From NCBI GenBank assembly GCA_012064415.1, contig SSNU01000058.1, positions 41,135 through 105,134 on the forward strand: a DNA stretch of 64,000 nt. The letters are read 5' to 3'. The notes under the pieces were generated by a model. It had not been told where the DNA came from, did no database searches, and saw only the letters and a program-made list of their open reading frames with translations. The position numbers and the translations under genes were made by a program. Source of the DNA: Gyrodactylus bullatarudis. Its lineage: Eukaryota > Platyhelminthes > Monogenea > Gyrodactylidea > Gyrodactylidae. Shown here piece after piece: positions 33,472 to 42,844 of this stretch (positions are counted from its first letter, which is position 1; every line of letters starts with the position of its first letter).

Positions 33472-33662
33472 TCAGTAATTATGAAGGCTTGGATACAGAG
33501 AGTTTGGCAAGGGCGGAGGCATCATACCTGGCCTAAAATTCTCCTGTTCATTGTTTATCTTATTAATGACTGGTTCGGGCAATGGGTTATTTATGGAATA
33601 TGCCGGGGGTTTTAAGTAGTAAATGTTTGGCTGGGGAGCTTTATTTTCTGGTTTGATTATTC
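33472..33662 (-). CDS. Terminal exon of an unknown protein with a PPxY tail
   Basis: On the minus strand a good acceptor (TTTTTTTTCCTGTTCAG) is followed by an open exon of about 62 codons ending TGA, immediately overlapped by AATAAA (TGAATAAATC). The peptide is proline- and asparagine-rich: PENKAPQPNIYYLKPPAYS, INNPLPEPVINKINNEQ, and the end MMPPPLPNSLYPSLHNY. PPAY is a PPxY ligand for WW domains, so this resembles the cytoplasmic tail of an adaptor or a small membrane protein. Upstream exons are not certain; a minus-strand frame at 34323-34586 with a hydrophobic segment is a weak candidate. The family is not recognised. Confidence 0.5.
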
Positions 33663-33669
33663 CTGAACA

Positions 33670-35075
33670 GGAAAAAAAACAAGTTAAATCGAGAGAAAAT
33701 ATTCGGTATCATATCATCTGTGGACTATATTGAAAATCAGGTAAAAATTAATCTACATGATACTTTTAATTGAATAAGTTTAAAATCAAAAAAATTATTT
33801 TAAATAAACAGTAGGACACTATGTGCAATAGGATCTCGATCCAAACTCAGTTATGGTCATATTACTATAGTAATAGCTATTCTATACACTACCGCTCGAA
33901 TTAAGGTGAGAGATACATCAAATAGTAGCTAATTTATTTGAGTTTTCACTTTAAAACTTTTGGTGTAATTGAAATCTTGTCTAAGCTCAGCAATGGTTCA
34001 AAAAGTTTAGTCACTAAAAATCGCTGTGAGACATGCTGAAGATTTTTTTCACGTTATTCTTCTCATTTTTTTGTTTTTTTATTTTTTTCTGATTGATGTC
34101 TGAATAAATTCGTGAATTTTTTTATTAATATGAGGCATAGATTCCAATTAAAGGTTTGTGTTTTTATGCAGCATTGAATTTGTATGCAATGCACACTTTG
34201 ATTTTTTGCTAATTGATAGGGAAGAAGATTGATCTGATTGGATGTAACCTCTATCCAATAAATTTTGTCTGTTCTGATTTTATCATCACATTAAAATTTC
34301 ATTCTGAGCCATGCTTGCTTTTCTATCTAGAGCTTTTCATCTCAGTTGAATATTTGATCAAGTAAGTTACAATATCTTTTTGTATAAATAAAATAACAAA
34401 GATAGTTTCTAAAATGGGAAAAGGGAGCTTATCATAATTATCATTATAATTATTACTCATAGGCAATGAATTGAAAATTCTATTTGAAAACCACTTCTCA
34501 TAATATCCCGTATAAAATCTGATGGAGTTTAGAGTAGTTTCAATTGAAAGAAAAAATGTTGACCCCAGGATAAATTTGAAATTCAAACTATTTGAAGCCG
34601 TGAGTCAAAATTTACACTCAAATTTTATGATTTTTTCAATAAATTTTTGATGATTTGGATTTTCCCTCTGTATACATGCAAAGAGTAGATTTTAGAAATT
34701 CAATTTTGTTAATTAAAATATGCTCAAGTCATTCGATAGTGTAAGATATTTCGAGAAATGTTTAAAATTTTTCTGAAAAGATTATTTTTGGTTCGTGAGA
34801 TAATATAGCCGAAATTTTATTGTCAAGCATTCCACAGCAAAAGAAGATCTGACCACTTGTAAGTGAACTTTTTTCAACTTTTTTTGGTTCATGATTGTTT
34901 GAACATTTGTTTCTACTTGTATTTCATATATGATTGAATTATAATTATTTTTACAAAAACATAGCAGGGAAAAAATATTGACGAAATGGAAATTAAGAAA
35001 TTTTTTTGCTCTGTTAGAGTTTATGCATAATTTTCACATCAATCATGTGACCTAATTCATGCCTCAATCAAACAT
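33670..35075. other. Intergenic or unresolved upstream part of the PPxY gene
   Basis: No firm exon. A minus-strand frame 34586-34323 contains NDKLPFPILETIFVILF-like hydrophobic sequence and could be an exon. No repeats were recognised. Confidence 0.3.
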
Positions 35076-35082
35076 TAGGTTA

Positions 35083-36932
35083 CAGTCATCCGACGAAATT
35101 AGAGGACAATTAAACGAATTTAGTGAAGAGCAATACAAAATTAGTAAACATTTGACAAAATTAGAAAAGAGTTGATCGTAATTGAAAAAGGGAGAAGACA
35201 AAAAAAGTGGACAATTATACGAATTTAGAAAAACAGTTTTTCGTTTTTAAGCGAATAGTGTTCAAAATTAGTGAAATGAGATAATTACAGGTTACCTTTT
35301 ATACAAAACTAGTGGACAGCTTTACATTTTTAGGCGATTTTTTTTCGTTATTACAGGAGACTTTTCCAATATTAGTAAAGAGGCTAATCGAAATTAGAGG
35401 AATCCTTTTTTTTTATTAAAAAATATTTCGAGTATAATACGGATAAATATCAAATTCTATTGAATGGTTCTTCCCTCAACGCCTTTCTCATGTAGGCAAG
35501 CATGTGCTCATAAAAAGGCGTAAAATCGTTATTTTCAATTCTCCCGATAGATATAAGAATATTTTCTAATAGTTCCTCGTTGGTCCTCGTTCGTAGACTC
35601 TTGTAAATATTTTTCAGCTGGCTGAAGACTTCTTCAATTGGATTTAATTGTGGTGAATACCTTGGAAGAAAAACCTTTCTTATATCTTCTCTGAAAGCAG
35701 CTCTCACAATGTTTGCTTTGTGGAATATCACATTATCCATAACTAAAGTTGAATTCATTGGCAAAGAAAAGTTCAATTTTTCTATTACAAATTGTTGAAG
35801 GATTTGACTATTGTAAGCTCCATCAATAGTTGTATGATCGACAATTCCATTTGTTCCTATAACTATTAGAAGCGTTTTATTTCGTCTTCTTCTATCAACC
35901 CGAATTACAGGGGTTTCACCTAAAAACAAGAGAATAATTTAATGACAATACCTGTTAGGCTCCATCCGTATTCTTTTAGAGTGTGAATGTTAAATCCAGT
36001 TTCATCCAGAAAATAAAGATTGAGAATATCCTGACGATTTTCTGTGTAAAACCAATTAGCATATTCTCTTCGATCATTCTGAGTTATTTCGTCATCTTGG
36101 ACTTCAAAAAGAACCTTAACTCGCTTTCGAGTCACTTGACATTCTTTGAAGAGTTTACTGAGTTGCCTTTCGGAAATTTGAAGAATTTCAACCAGTTCTT
36201 GTCTTGTTAAGAGACAATCATTAGCAATTTCTTGGATAAATCTTGCCTTCAGTTCTTGTGATAGCTCTAGGGGTTTGCGTCCACGTTTTTGAGTTTGATA
36301 TGTAACATAATTTCCAGTCTCATAGGAAAATGCTTTTTTTCTTAAACTATTCGCAGCACTTCTTGAACAATTCAGAGAATGTGCCAAGTTATCGATATCA
36401 TCATTGTTGTTAAGAATGTTAACTCCAACTTCAATTTTAGAGTTGTCGATTATAGCTCTAGCCATGAATGTTTAAGAATCACTGATGAGAAAACCTGGTT
36501 GGAAAAGTTAAAAGTCGTATGAGAAATTTCATTGGTTATAGTCCTCTTCTATTTGTTCTATAATTTCATCGGACGACTGCAGTGTTTTTTTCAATAAAAT
36601 AGAAAAAAAAGGATTCCTCTAATTTTGATTAGCCTCTTTACTAATATTGGAAAAGTCTCCTGTAATAACGAAAAAAATCGCCTAAAAATGTAAAGCTGTC
36701 CACTAGTTTTGTATAAAAGGTAACCTGTAATTATCTCATTTCACTAATTTTGAACACTATTCGCTTAAAAACGAAAAACTGTTTTTCTAAATTCGTATAA
36801 TTGTCCACTTTTTTTGTCTTCTCTCTTTTTCAATTACGATCAACTCTTTTCTAATTTTGTCAAATGTTTACTAATTTTGTATTGCTCTTCACTAAATTCG
36901 TTTAATTGTCCTCTAATTTCGTCGGATGACTG
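35083..36932 (-). mobile_element. Complete mariner/IS630-superfamily transposon with 340-bp TIRs
   Basis: The 1850-bp element has near-identical terminal inverted repeats (35083 to about 35422 and about 36595-36932). Each tip reads CAGTCATCCGACGAAATTAG. It is flanked on both sides by TA, the target duplication expected for the superfamily. The interior holds one transposase gene on the minus strand. A second, diverged tip-like sequence (ATTTCATCGGACGACTGCAG) lies just inside the right TIR at about 36560-36585. The matching ends, intact target duplication and open transposase make this a recently mobile copy. Confidence 0.9.
35450..36465 (-). CDS. Transposase, DDE_3 (mariner/IS630 superfamily), with a 32-nt intron
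   Basis: Two exons, 36465-35952 and 35919-35450, are separated by a 32-nt GT-AG intron (35920-35951), giving 327 residues. The N-terminus has a helix-turn-helix (NNDDIDNLAHSLNCSRSAAN) and a basic RGRKPLEL hinge, then a second HTH-like domain. The catalytic core reads LYFLDETGFNIH (first Asp), LVMDNVIFHKA (second Asp) and YSPQLNPIEEVFSQLK (Glu), with about 33 residues between the second Asp and the first Glu, close to DD34E. Splicing joins YGWSLTG to ETPVIRVD. Everything needed for cut-and-paste transposition appears present. A nuclear role at the long TIRs is inferred from the family. Confidence 0.88.
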
Positions 36933-37436
36933 TAAGATATTATCTTATAAACACCATTAGAATCCTCTCAAGACACTAGAATAGATTCTGACCCAAGTTA
37001 AAACTCGGAAATTGAAAAAAGATTTACATGCACCAATCGAGGCAGAATTTTATCTTCTATTTAATGATATTTAATTTCTCTAATTGATCTTGATTTTTTA
37101 GTATGTCCAGTTTTGGGAAAATTCTAATTTCTCCAAAACTGAATTCTAAGACCAGATTCAGAATCTGCGTCAGATTATGGTTTATTCTGGTATCACTAAA
37201 TCAAAATAAAAGTGACACGCTGTATTACAAAAATTTTGGCATTAAAAAAGCTCAGATTTTGAACATTACCAAATTCTTAGGTAATTATTCAATAATGCTA
37301 GTTTTTTGAAAAAGAGCGATGCTTTATAAACTAGATAGATAGCCATTAAAGGCAAAGAATGAAGATGTGATGCTGAAGAAAGAACCAGAAATCATTTACT
37401 AATTAAATTTTTTCTTCTCAAAGGAAAGAATTATAA

Positions 37437-37997
37437 CTAATTGATAATAAACTCACGACTTCTTCTTTTGTAGTAACATCCAAATGCACATAGAATTACA
37501 ATCAAAGCAAGAACAATCAACCCAACTCCAATTCCAATATAAAGACCCGAAGAATTCAGGTTGCTGAAATTTATTACAAATTGACCTACTCCAAGTTGAA
37601 GCTGCTCATCAATGAGTCTCTAAATTATAAATAAATTATAAGTAAAAAATTTTCTATTTTAAACTCTAAGCTATAATAGGACAGAATTCTATAGGTTGCT
37701 TAGTTTAGTCAATAAACAAATCCTTCAGTTACCATGGTCATATATTTTATATGTATGCTTACAACAAGCTTAAAAAGTACCTCTGTCTGGCAGAGTTTCA
37801 GGATGTACTGAAGGTTTACATCAATCAATGTCCTGTATAGACTCAGGTTATAATTTCCACTTAACAAAAATTTCAGTATCAATTCCTGCTTCTTGCTAAC
37901 AGTCTTTACATTTAAAACCCCTACAGAATCTCGATTTTATTCAAATCTGGGCCTCTTAAGAACTGGCCAACAGAGAACTTTGGCATGAAACGAAGCA
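37437..37997 (-). CDS. 3' end of an unrecognised single-pass membrane protein gene
   Basis: Three exons on the minus strand join with matching phases: 37997-37925, 37895-37781 and 37619-37437, with introns of 29 nt (GTAGGG...GTTAG) and 161 nt. The encoded pieces are LRFMPKFSVGQFLRGPDLNK, then KKQELILKFLLSGNYNLSLY and DVNLQYILKLCQTE, then a membrane helix, YIGIGVGLIVLALIVILCAF, followed by the basic tail GCYYKRRSREFIIN and a stop. The helix plus positive tail predicts a type I protein with a short cytoplasmic end. Upstream exons were not found. No family is recognised. Confidence 0.5.
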
Positions 37998-38574
37998 CTA
38001 TCTTGTTAAAAAATTACTCTTTTGTGCAAAAATTTTACATTTCTAAAGGGTTATCTATCATAGTCTTCAAATATCAATGAAAAATATTCATAGGGTACTG
38101 ATATATTGCTGAAATTGAATTATTTTAGGCAAAATTATAATACTTGATACTTATGTTTAATCATTAGTATACAATTATAATAAACATTATTCTTCAGGGG
38201 GCAGAGAGGTAGGATCACTTTTACACAGTCATTACGGAGGTACAATTGTAGTAGCAAAATGAGATGATTTTTCATTATGATACAGTCTGATGTTGGATAT
38301 TGTCAAGAGTCCATAAGAGGGTCTAAAAGATTCAACTCACGATACATCTGATTAATACAACACTGATTGTTGAGATTGATTGCTGAAGACCTGGTTATTA
38401 TTTGAAATTTTGGAAGTTTTATAGATGAAAGGTGAGTTTCTGAAGATTGAAATTACCATTCCTGATCAAAGATCAGTGATCATTTAAGACTAGTCTAAAA
38501 TTAAAAATCTTTCTTTCTAATTTTAATGAAATATTCATCGTGAGCACTTTGAAATTTTGCTGAATATTTGCTGA

Positions 38575-38645
38575 ATAATACTTGGTGATAAAGCTTTTAT
38601 TTCACCGAATGTCATCAGACTATTACACCGGTTTGATGTTTGATT
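38575..38645 (-). repeat. Dispersed hairpin repeat unit (H-family)
   Basis: On the minus strand it reads ACCGGTGTAATAGTCTGATG then ACATTCGGTGAAATAAAAGC, parallel to the 6.4 kb unit. The pairing blocks ACCGGT and TTCGGT still mostly match. Confidence 0.55.
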
Positions 38646-38911
38646 TTGATAGGAGCACGATATGATTGAAGGTGGGAGTGGAAATCGTTACTTTGTCTCA
38701 AACATTATTCTTTCTATTAATTATGACTAATTTGAGTATTACAATTTTGTCAAAGAGATTATATTAATTTAAAGTTGAATAGTACCAATATTATTTTCAT
38801 TTCAAGTTAGTTATTTTCTCTAATTTTCACATGTTTTCCGAAAATACAAGTAAGTTTTTTTCAAAAGAAAGGAAATCAAGTAGCTGCACCTGTATTTCAT
38901 CAGACTGAGAA

Positions 38912-38923
38912 AATATATATAAA
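38912..38923 (+). promoter_or_regulatory. TATA-box candidate for the 38.96 kb peptide gene
   Basis: ATATATATAAAT lies 35 bp before the ATG at 38958. The short leader is plausible for a small secreted-peptide gene. Confidence 0.4.
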
Positions 38924-38957
38924 TTGGAAATTTTCATTAAATTCAAAATTAAACAAA

Positions 38958-39089
38958 ATGTACTCCAGTATCATTCGAATTTCGTACATCTTTCTCATTT
39001 TTGCAATTGCAATGATTTCAGAGACAAACTCAAAGTCAATAAAATCCATCAAGAAACGCCAATACGATATGGACTTGTTTGCTCCTTAA
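38958..39089 (+). CDS. Candidate secreted peptide precursor (43 aa)
   Basis: ATG at 38958 opens 43 codons. Residues 1-25 form a hydrophobic signal peptide (RISYIFLIFAIAMISETNS), then a spacer KSIKSI and a tribasic site KKR (32-34), and a nine-residue end QYDMDLFAP before TAA. Prohormone convertases cut after KR, and an N-terminal Gln commonly becomes pyroglutamate. The layout is therefore that of a very small neuropeptide or peptide-hormone precursor. There is no amidation Gly. A TATA-like box lies just upstream. The peptide matches no family I know, and its small size means a chance frame cannot be excluded; the exact order signal-dibasic-peptide is the main argument. Confidence 0.5.
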   Translation: MYSSIIRISYIFLIFAIAMISETNSKSIKSIKKRQYDMDLFAP

Positions 39090-39950
39090 TTAATCAAAAT
39101 GTAAATATTTAAGGATTTTTTAACAATATAAAAACAATGGTGATCAACAATCTTTTTTATTTCTTTCGTATGCCTTTGGAGTTATAAAGACAAGAAATAT
39201 AGTTCGTTAATATAAGATTTAGGCAACCTTATTTAAAGACTTTGATTATTCTAAAACTTATACTTCACATTTTATAGAGAATCACAGTAATATCATGGGG
39301 CAGTTTTCAACTTGATCAATCATGTTGAGAAATTGAAATGACGTGGATGATTCTTATTGGTTCACACAAATTGATATGTGGAATAGGTACTATGTGTATT
39401 TCAGCTTATTAAATGATGGGTTTTGATTACACCACGCTCTATGTTTATGTAGTAATTTTGATTCGAAGCATCCATTCTGTGAAATATTTAGTTTATAATT
39501 GATCGAAGTAATTTCTTAATCCTCTGATTAAACTGATCTTTGGGGAAAAAATGCTGAGGCTCTAGTTATTAGTAATAATTTATTATGATGTCAGTTTGAG
39601 ATCTAACTCGATCAAAATTTTTCCATATGGTAGTAGTACTTAGTATGTACCAAAGCAGAACTAAGACGTTTCGAAAATCTCTGGTAACATTTGGGCTAAC
39701 GTTCCTTAATAAGAATAAAACAAGTGCAGATTAAAAATAACTTCATACCAGTTATATTGCATATTGACTTTAATATAACCTTTGGCCATATTCAAGTTGT
39801 TATTGTAATTTTGGTAATAAATTAGAATTTAAACTCTTGAAATTTGAGGAAAAAATTTTAAACTCCAGTTTAAAATTGAAGTAATAAATCATTTTTATTT
39901 GAATACGAAAAATTTTTTACAAAAAGACGTATTGTTGCTTCCTTTTCTTT

Positions 39951-40127
39951 TCATTCCAGTTGATCATCTACTATAATTCCCAAAGGTCCAACACCAAAGT
40001 CCATTCCATTCGTATTACCAAAAGGTCCATTTCTTTTGGATATTTGCAAATCTTTCTTTTGAATGTGTACGGCAATAATTAGCCATGTCAAATGAGAGAA
40101 AATTAAGAAAAAACTAGGAAAATGCAT
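39951..40127 (-). CDS. Candidate secreted peptide precursor (58 aa)
   Basis: The minus-strand ATG at 40127 opens 58 codons. A hydrophobic N-terminus (MHFPSFFLIFSHLTWLIIAV) is followed by HIQKKDLQISKR, whose KK and KR are convertase-type sites, and by a Gly-rich 26-residue end (NGPFGNTNGMDFG, then VGPLGIIVDDQLE). The arrangement is that of a small secreted peptide or neuropeptide precursor. A textbook TATA box (TATATAAAAGG on the minus strand, 40192-40182) sits about 55 bp before the ATG. The gene lies about 0.9 kb from another such precursor on the opposite strand. The receptor, target and family are unknown. Confidence 0.5.
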   Translation of the reverse strand: MHFPSFFLIFSHLTWLIIAVHIQKKDLQISKRNGPFGNTNGMDFGVGPLGIIVDDQLE

Positions 40128-40181
40128 TTAGTTATTACGAAAATTAGTAAAAAAAATGAGTCAATTACAAACTAAAACTTT

Positions 40182-40192
40182 CCTTTTATATA
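40182..40192 (-). promoter_or_regulatory. TATA box of the 58-aa precursor gene
   Basis: TATATAAAAGG on the minus strand is close to the metazoan consensus. It is placed about 55 bp upstream of the ATG at 40127. Confidence 0.55.
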
Positions 40193-40318
40193 CTCATGTT
40201 CAATTGTTAGACATCTGGATGTGTCTGTCTAATTATTTCAAGATTTGAATCTACATTTTCAGTTGGATATTCTTTCTGTTCTCCGAATCAGTTAAAAATG
40301 ATCTAAAATTAGTTTTAT

Positions 40319-40420
40319 AATAAAATTTATTAAAACTTAGGTCAATATTAGCATTCTCAGCCGTTTGGATGACCATGGCTGAGACTGCTAATATTGACCT
40401 AAGTTTTAATAAATTTTATT
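40319..40420. repeat. Nearly perfect 44-bp-arm hairpin
   Basis: The arms 40319-40362 and 40377-40420 are inverted copies with one mismatch (TAGCATTCTCAGCC against the complement of GGCTGAGACTGCTA), closed by a 14-nt loop. It could be a tiny MITE or, if transcribed, a precursor-miRNA-like or endo-siRNA hairpin. It lies upstream of the 58-aa precursor's TATA box. Confidence 0.75.
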
Positions 40421-40564
40421 CTTTCTGTTCTGTTCTGTTTTCAAAATTTGAGTTGAAAAATGTAACTTACATTATTTCACCGGATATTATCACAACTGTT
40501 AGTTCACCCTTAAACTTCGAGAAAATCTTATTTAAGTATAAGACACAGATTCTTCTATTCTAAT

Positions 40565-41105
40565 ATGTTCAATTTCATTTTCTCTGTCTTAAAAGGTAGT
40601 TCAGAATATATCTTTTAAGGTGGCAGGAAAAAATCTCTCAAATTTTATATTATTACTTTCAAGTAGTCTCGGATTTTAATAGAAATAGATTTTCACTCAT
40701 TAATAATGAGTCAATATTGATTGATTCCCAGAATCTTTTTCAATAAAAGGGCCAGTTCTCAATTTTAATCTTGATTTAATCCTATCACATGAATACTCTC
40801 CATTGGATGGACTGAACCTTAACCGAACCATAGACTATAATGTACATATAGGCAGTTTTATACTGAATAATAGGCTTGAATAGACCTTACACCATGATCC
40901 CCCACTTTTAAGAACTCAAATGAATCTGATTGGCTACGCGCAATAGGGGTGCTAAGCCCAATTTTTCGCTGAACCTGAAACGAACTGCTACCTAAAGTTC
41001 TATCTTGGTTAAATGCTTCTGATTGGTCACATTAAAAATCATTACAATCATATATATACACTAGGATATATATGCCAGTAGGGGTAAAGATTAATTTTAC
41101 TGATT
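40565..41105. other. Intergenic upstream of the 90-aa gene
   Basis: No gene was found. TATATATAC near 41052 and ATATATATGCC near 41066 could serve as promoter elements for the following small gene. Confidence 0.35.
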
Positions 41106-41111
41106 GAAAAA

Positions 41112-41384
41112 TTGATAATGGCTCCACGCATAAGTGAAGAATGTGGAATAGATCTTGCCTCAACAAACAAAGATAATGAAAGACAAGACGAGATCCAGGA
41201 TATTGACACCATCCCTAGGACACAAGACAGTTTCCTTGTTGAGTATTATTTGAAAAATTTCATCAATTATAACGATTTTATGCAGAATATCATCCTCTTA
41301 CCAGTTCATATTATTTTAATTTTACTTTTTATTATTTTAGATGCAATAATTTTGGCTGTAGCCAAACAATTTCGATTAATTTAA
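41112..41384 (+). CDS. Small putative tail-anchored membrane protein (90 aa)
   Basis: A single open exon. The N-terminal half is polar and acidic (STNKDNERQDEIQDIDTIPR), with no signal peptide. The C-terminal part has a 20-odd-residue hydrophobic helix (IILILLFIILDAIILAVA) followed by KQFRLI and stop, the topology of a tail-anchored protein facing the cytosol. TATA-like sequences lie 40-60 bp upstream, and AATAAA follows at about 41445. The second in-frame Met (MAPRISEECG) has a better context (AAATTGATAATGGCT) and may be the real start. No family is recognised. Confidence 0.5.
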   Translation: MIMAPRISEECGIDLASTNKDNERQDEIQDIDTIPRTQDSFLVEYYLKNFINYNDFMQNIILLPVHIILILLFIILDAIILAVAKQFRLI

Positions 41385-41479
41385 CACAATTTTAAAAATA
41401 TTTAGTATGTAAATTCGTTTATTATTTCCCATTACTTTTTATTGTAATAAAGAAATTAAGATTTCTAAATTAATTGACA

Positions 41480-42840
41480 TTTAAAAAATGTGCAGTAAAA
41501 TTGATCTGGAAATGATGAAAAGTTTCACAAGATTTACTTTGGGGATAATTCTAAGACTCGATGACATAATTTTGTCCTAGAAAAATTTTTGATCCCATTC
41601 AAATTTCTAAAGAATTAATATTTCCCATATATTGTATATATATAAAGCTAGATTTTAGGGATCAAATATAGAATGTTTCCTTCTCAAAAGTCTGCAAACA
41701 CGAAAGTGATTTATAATCAATATTTAGTTTTATAATAAGGGAAATATCGGTTAAATTTATTGATTCTAATATCACCCCTATAATTAGACACGAGTAAAAA
41801 TATCGAGATAAAGTTTGTTATTCTCAACTTAACTGATTCTAATTTTTTTTGAATATTTTATAAAAAATGTCCTTATGATGTGTCAGACAGGATAATTTTC
41901 ACTAAGCTTCGGGAAATCCTTATAGAAATTGGTATTCTATAAATTTACAGGAATCAATAACACAGTCTAGCAAAATAACACTTTTCCAGTATAATCAATA
42001 AAATTTTGACAGGCTGTTCATCAGATCCAAATAAACACTTTGCTAGTGGATAAAACTTTGAAATCTGTGTCGGTTAATATGACTTGTATAGGGGTAAAAC
42101 TCATTTTCGTAACTATATAGGCTTATCGTATTTTAAACCAATAAAATCACTATCTGATACAGTAGTTACTAAATACCATATTATTTATTTGAAATACGAC
42201 CAAAAAACATAGGCAGGTCGAACTGCTACCGAACTTTAAATTGGTCAAGAGATCAAAAATCCTCATCCATTAAAGTCTCGTTAATATAATTTTATGATAT
42301 CAAATTTGCCCAATCGGATTGATGGTCAAAAAACTTCGGATTCGATCATACATTTGTTTTTTGATTGAATGCGGTTTTAAAATAGTTTCAAAAATAGAAA
42401 CCCCACTACACAATATTGCCAAGTAAATCTTTTTAACATTAACTGGAAGAAGCAAATTCAGCCGAGAGCCATCTTAGCCTGGTTTTCACTAAAATGAAAA
42501 TCAAGGTTTTTCATAATCTTTTCAAATAGAGGAAAACTTTCTAAAAATCTACAAAAGGTTAATAGAATTCAAGATTCATTTCTTGAAGAAAATAGATGGG
42601 AAAAATTCGATAAGCCATGAAAAAATTATTTTTTAGTCATTTTTCATCAGGCATTTTCAGGGTGTTAAGAAAAATCATTAGAATTTCTATTTCCTAAAGT
42701 CATCTATTGCATTGTAACTACATTTTTATTTATTGATTAGAAAGTACAAGTAACTTACCAATTGAAATCAAATCAAAGTAAATTTTCATCATGTAATAAA
42801 ATAGATTTTCTTGCACATAATCATTCATTCAACCGTGGAT
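41480..42840. other. 1.3-kb intergenic region before the amidase
   Basis: No gene, RNA or clean inverted repeat seen. A phrase near 42215 (TCGAACTGCTACCGAACTTT) loosely resembles CGAACTGCTACCTAAAGTTC near 40982, hinting at an old shared repeat. Confidence 0.4.
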
Positions 42841-42844
42841 AGAA

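Noticed and set aside
38924..39112. Longer frame overlapping the 43-aa peptide gene in another frame
   Set aside because: The overlapping frame lacks a signal peptide or any motif, whereas the shorter frame has signal, dibasic site and product.
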